Shown one piece after another: positions 5,400-7,733 of a DNA stretch of 7,733 bases (positions within the stretch are counted from its first letter, which is position 1; each line of letters begins with the position of its first letter). The notes beneath the pieces are model-generated. The model saw only the letters and a program-made list of their open reading frames with translations. It ran no database searches and was not told the origin of the DNA. Source of the stretch: Bacteroidetes bacterium GWA2_31_9b (GTDB lineage: Bacteria > Bacteroidota > Bacteroidia > Bacteroidales > UBA12077); assembly GCA_001769005.1 (NCBI GenBank), contig MENE01000129.1, positions 8,384 to 16,116 of the forward strand, read 5' to 3'. The position numbers were made by a program, and so were the translations under genes.

Positions 5400-5426
5400 A
5401 AGCCGGTTGAAAAGCCGGCTTTTTTT
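5400..5426 (+). terminator. Intrinsic terminator of tonB
   Basis: AAGCCGG (5400-5406) pairs with CCGGCTT (5415-5421) around an 8-base loop, and the T tract reaches 5426. It begins 24 bases after the tonB stop. Confidence 0.9.
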
Positions 5427-5432
5427 ATTCAA

Positions 5433-5464
5433 TTTATACATCCCGATAAAAATGATTAACTTTG
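5433..5464 (+). promoter_or_regulatory. Promoter of hflX, Bacteroidota type
   Basis: TAACTTTG (5457-5464) matches TAnnTTTG exactly. TTTA (5433-5436), one base off TTTG, lies 20 bases upstream as the -33 element. It sits just after the tonB terminator and about 37 bases before the hflX start, so hflX has its own transcript. Confidence 0.6.
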
Positions 5465-5501
5465 CTCCCTCATAAATTTTTTAAAACAAGAATAATAACG
5501 A

Positions 5502-6695
5502 ATGCCAAAATATATAGATAACGCCACAGAACCTGAATATGCAGTATTGGTTGGAGTAATTAATCAGCAACAGAACGAACAGCAAGTAACTGAATATTTG
5601 GATGAACTGGCCTTTTTAATTGAAACTGCCGGAGCAATTCCTTTAAAACGGTATACTCAAAAAATGAGCCTTCCGAATTCAAGAACATTTATCGGCGAAG
5701 GGAAATTAGCCGAAATTGATTCTTTTGTTAAAGAAAAGGAAATTGACATGGTGATTTTCGATGATGATTTAACACCAACACAACTTCGTAATATAGAGAA
5801 AGTTCTTCAATGCAAAATTTTAGACAGAACAAACCTCATTCTCGATATTTTTGCCAAACGAGCACAAACTGCACATGCCAAAACACAGGTTGAGCTTGCA
5901 CAATATGAATATTTATTGCCACGGTTAGCCGGTATGTGGACACACCTTGAGCGTCAGCGTGGGGGTATTGGTATGCGCGGACCAGGTGAACGTGAGATTG
6001 AAACTGACAGACGAATTGTACGTGATAAAATAGCCTTACTAAAAGAGCAGCTTAAAAAAATTGATAAGCAAATGGCTACACAACGCAAGAATCGTGGAAG
6101 AATGGTTCGTGTAGCACTTGTAGGATATACCAATGTGGGTAAATCTACCATTATGAATTTAATAAGCAAATCGGATGTTTTTGCAGAAGATAAGCTATTT
6201 GCAACACTCGATACTACTGTTCGAAAAGTAGTAATTGATAATTTGCCTTTTTTAATTTCTGACACCGTAGGATTTATTCGTAAGCTGCCTCATAGTTTGG
6301 TGGAATCATTCAAGTCAACACTCGATGAGGTTCGCGAATCGGATATCTTATTGCATGTAGTTGATATTTCGCATCCGAATTTCGAAGAACAGATTCAGGT
6401 AGTAAATGAAACATTAAAAGAAATTGGCTCAGCGGAAACTGTTTCGTATCTCGTATTTAATAAGATTGATGCGTATACCTACGATAAAAAAGATGATGAC
6501 GATCTTACTCCCCGAACAGAGCAAAACTATTCACTCGATGAACTAAAAAATATGTGGATTGCAAAAAACAACGAATCCTGTATTTTTATATCAGCAAAAC
6601 AAAAAATCAATATTGAAAATTTCAAAAAGTTACTTTACGATAAGGTTCGTGAAATGCATATTGAAAGATATCCTTACGATAAGTTCTTGTATTAG
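5502..6695 (+). CDS. hflX: Ribosome-associated GTPase HflX
   Basis: HflX is a translational GTPase that binds the large ribosomal subunit and, in E. coli, splits stalled ribosomes under heat stress. The 397 residues hold the HflX N-terminal domain (about 10-120, with NSRTFIGEGKLAEI at 59-72), the linker (TAHAKTQVELAQYEYLLPRL, 123-142, and the glycine-rich QRGGIGMRGPGEREIETDRR, 152-171), and the G domain. G1 is GYTNVGKST (208-216), G2 lies in FATLDTTVR (233-241), G3 is DTVGF (254-258), G4 is NKID (320-323), and SAK (364-366) serves as G5. All GTP-binding motifs are intact. An acidic stretch (DKKDDDD, 328-334) lies between G4 and G5. The start fits the family and follows its own promoter. No terminator is evident after the stop. 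Confidence 0.97.
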   Translation: MPKYIDNATEPEYAVLVGVINQQQNEQQVTEYLDELAFLIETAGAIPLKRYTQKMSLPNSRTFIGEGKLAEIDSFVKEKEIDMVIFDDDLTPTQLRNIEKVLQCKILDRTNLILDIFAKRAQTAHAKTQVELAQYEYLLPRLAGMWTHLERQRGGIGMRGPGEREIETDRRIVRDKIALLKEQLKKIDKQMATQRKNRGRMVRVALVGYTNVGKSTIMNLISKSDVFAEDKLFATLDTTVRKVVIDNLPFLISDTVGFIRKLPHSLVESFKSTLDEVRESDILLHVVDISHPNFEEQIQVVNETLKEIGSAETVSYLVFNKIDAYTYDKKDDDDLTPRTEQNYSLDELKNMWIAKNNESCIFISAKQKINIENFKKLLYDKVREMHIERYPYDKFLY

Positions 6696-6873
6696 AATGT
6701 TTAGACATATAGAAATTACATTTTAAAATAATAATTCCTCCACTCTCTGTTTTACTTGATTCTACTGAAATCAGAATAAAATAATTACTTAAATCCTAAG
6801 AACTAAAATAGTCTTACGATAATTCAATTTTTACAACTTAAAATAATTTAACAAATAAATATAAAATTCAATT
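6696..6873 (+). other. AT-rich leader of the helicase gene
   Basis: This 178-base gap contains no reading frame and no clear hairpin terminator for hflX. I found no TAnnTTTG element. Its last 40 bases before the ATG at 6874 are almost pure A/T, typical of start regions in this window. Cold-inducible helicase genes in other bacteria often have long leaders, but nothing here proves that. Confidence 0.3.
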
Positions 6874-7733
6874 ATGCCATTTCAATCATTAAACATTATA
6901 GAACCTATTTTACAAGCATTAAAAGAAGAAGGCTATACTATTCCAACACCAATTCAAGCACAATCTATTCCAATTGTTTTACAAGGTACTGATTTACTCG
7001 GCTGCGCCCAAACGGGAACCGGTAAAACAGCTGCATTTGCTATTCCTATACTTCAATTATTATGTGCAAATAAAGCCTACGATAGAAAAAGAAAAATAAG
7101 AAGTTTGATTGTTACCCCAACAAGAGAACTAGCTATTCAAATCGGCGAAAGTTTTAAATCGTATGGTCGACATACAGGATTAAAACATACAGTAATATTT
7201 GGAGGAGTGAATCAAAATCCACAAACATCATCTTTACAAGGCGGAGTTGATATTTTGATTGCAACACCGGGTCGTTTATTAGATCTTATGAACCAAGGAC
7301 ACCTGAGTTTGAGTAATGTAGAAATATTTGTTCTGGACGAAGCTGATCGTATGCTGGATATGGGGTTTATTCACGATGTAAAAAGAATGTTAGCCGTTCT
7401 TCCGAAACACAGACAATCGCTTTTCTTTTCAGCTACAATGCCGCCCGAAATCGTAAAGCTTGCAAGTACTATCTTGAGGAATCCTTCAAAGGTATCGGTA
7501 ACTCCCGTTTCATCAACAGTTGATATCATTAAGCAATTTGTTTATTTTGTCGACAAAGGAAATAAAAACGCCTTATTAATTGATATTTTAAAAGATACTG
7601 CCATTAAAACTGTTTTGGTTTTTACAAGAACAAAGCATGGAGCCGATAAAGTAGTACGGATTCTGTTAAATCATCATATAAAAGCTGAAGCAATACATGG
7701 CAACAAAGCACAAAATGCGCGACAACGTGCTTT
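6874..7733 (+). CDS. rhlE: DEAD-box RNA helicase, RhlE type (partial, 3' end cut off)
   Basis: The reading frame is open from ATG 6874 to the window end and gives 286 residues. The first RecA-like domain is complete: Q motif region with Gln28 in IPTPIQAQ, motif I AQTGTGKT (45-52), Ia PTREL (82-86), GG (110-111), Ib TPGR (131-134), motif II DEAD (155-158) and motif III SAT (186-188). The second domain begins with VLVFTRTKHGADKV (247-260) and is cut within motif V (HGNKAQNARQRA, 275-286). Such enzymes unwind short RNA duplexes with ATP, acting in ribosome assembly or RNA decay, often at low temperature. LLGCAQTGTGKTAAFAIPIL and the overall pattern fit the RhlE subfamily that is common in Bacteroidota. 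The C-terminal extension that would settle the subfamily is outside the window. The start is the first ATG and matches the family N-terminus. Confidence 0.93.
   Translation, partial: MPFQSLNIIEPILQALKEEGYTIPTPIQAQSIPIVLQGTDLLGCAQTGTGKTAAFAIPILQLLCANKAYDRKRKIRSLIVTPTRELAIQIGESFKSYGRHTGLKHTVIFGGVNQNPQTSSLQGGVDILIATPGRLLDLMNQGHLSLSNVEIFVLDEADRMLDMGFIHDVKRMLAVLPKHRQSLFFSATMPPEIVKLASTILRNPSKVSVTPVSSTVDIIKQFVYFVDKGNKNALLIDILKDTAIKTVLVFTRTKHGADKVVRILLNHHIKAEAIHGNKAQNARQRA

Noticed and set aside
5954..6265. Open frame on the minus strand within hflX
   Set aside because: It is antisense to the conserved G domain of HflX and is a composition effect.
1..7733. CRISPR arrays, tRNA genes, insertion sequences, phage or defence genes
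   Set aside because: I found no regularly spaced repeats, no cloverleaf with CCA-type end, no transposase or integrase motifs and no terminal inverted repeats with target duplication.

Overview
The window is a chromosomal housekeeping stretch from a member of the Bacteroidota, probably class Bacteroidia or a close relative. Four things point there. The ribosomal genes are in the order rplM-rpsI-rpsB-tsf. The starts lie behind A/T-rich leaders with no Shine-Dalgarno sequence. Promoter elements match the Bacteroidota consensus TAnnTTTG. The protein sequences themselves (S2, TonB, GreA, HIT, HflX, RhlE) have the look of that phylum. The DNA is AT-rich throughout and no gene looks recently acquired.

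Layout. Positions 1-2386 hold a co-directional translation operon: the 3' end of rplM (L13), rpsI (S9), a 123-base structured gap, rpsB (S2, with a long charged tail) and tsf (EF-Ts). It closes with a 12-bp intrinsic terminator. Positions 2391-3280 hold two small divergent lipoprotein genes whose start codons are 32 bases apart. The minus-strand one is a Rieske-like protein with an altered iron-sulfur ligand set; the plus-strand one is a highly basic protein of unknown function. Positions 3281-3547 form an AT-rich gap with a good promoter followed immediately by a 16-bp hairpin, leading into greA and a HIT-family hydrolase gene. Positions 4429-4704 contain the terminator of that pair and the leader of a tonB gene (4705-5376), which has its own terminator. 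hflX (5502-6695) follows with its own TAnnTTTG promoter. The window ends inside a DEAD-box RNA helicase gene of the RhlE type (6874 to beyond 7733).

How the genes work together. Most act on gene expression: ribosomal proteins and EF-Ts build and drive translation, GreA rescues stalled RNA polymerase, HflX splits or rescues ribosomes, and RhlE-type helicases remodel RNA. TonB and the two lipoproteins belong to the envelope and appear to be separately transcribed neighbours.

I did not find a wholly new multi-gene system. The signals most worth a second look are the rpsI-rpsB intergenic RNA with mutually exclusive hairpins, the Rieske-like lipoprotein with Cys in place of the last His ligand, the hairpin at the predicted 5' end of the greA message, and a repeated palindrome on both sides of tonB.
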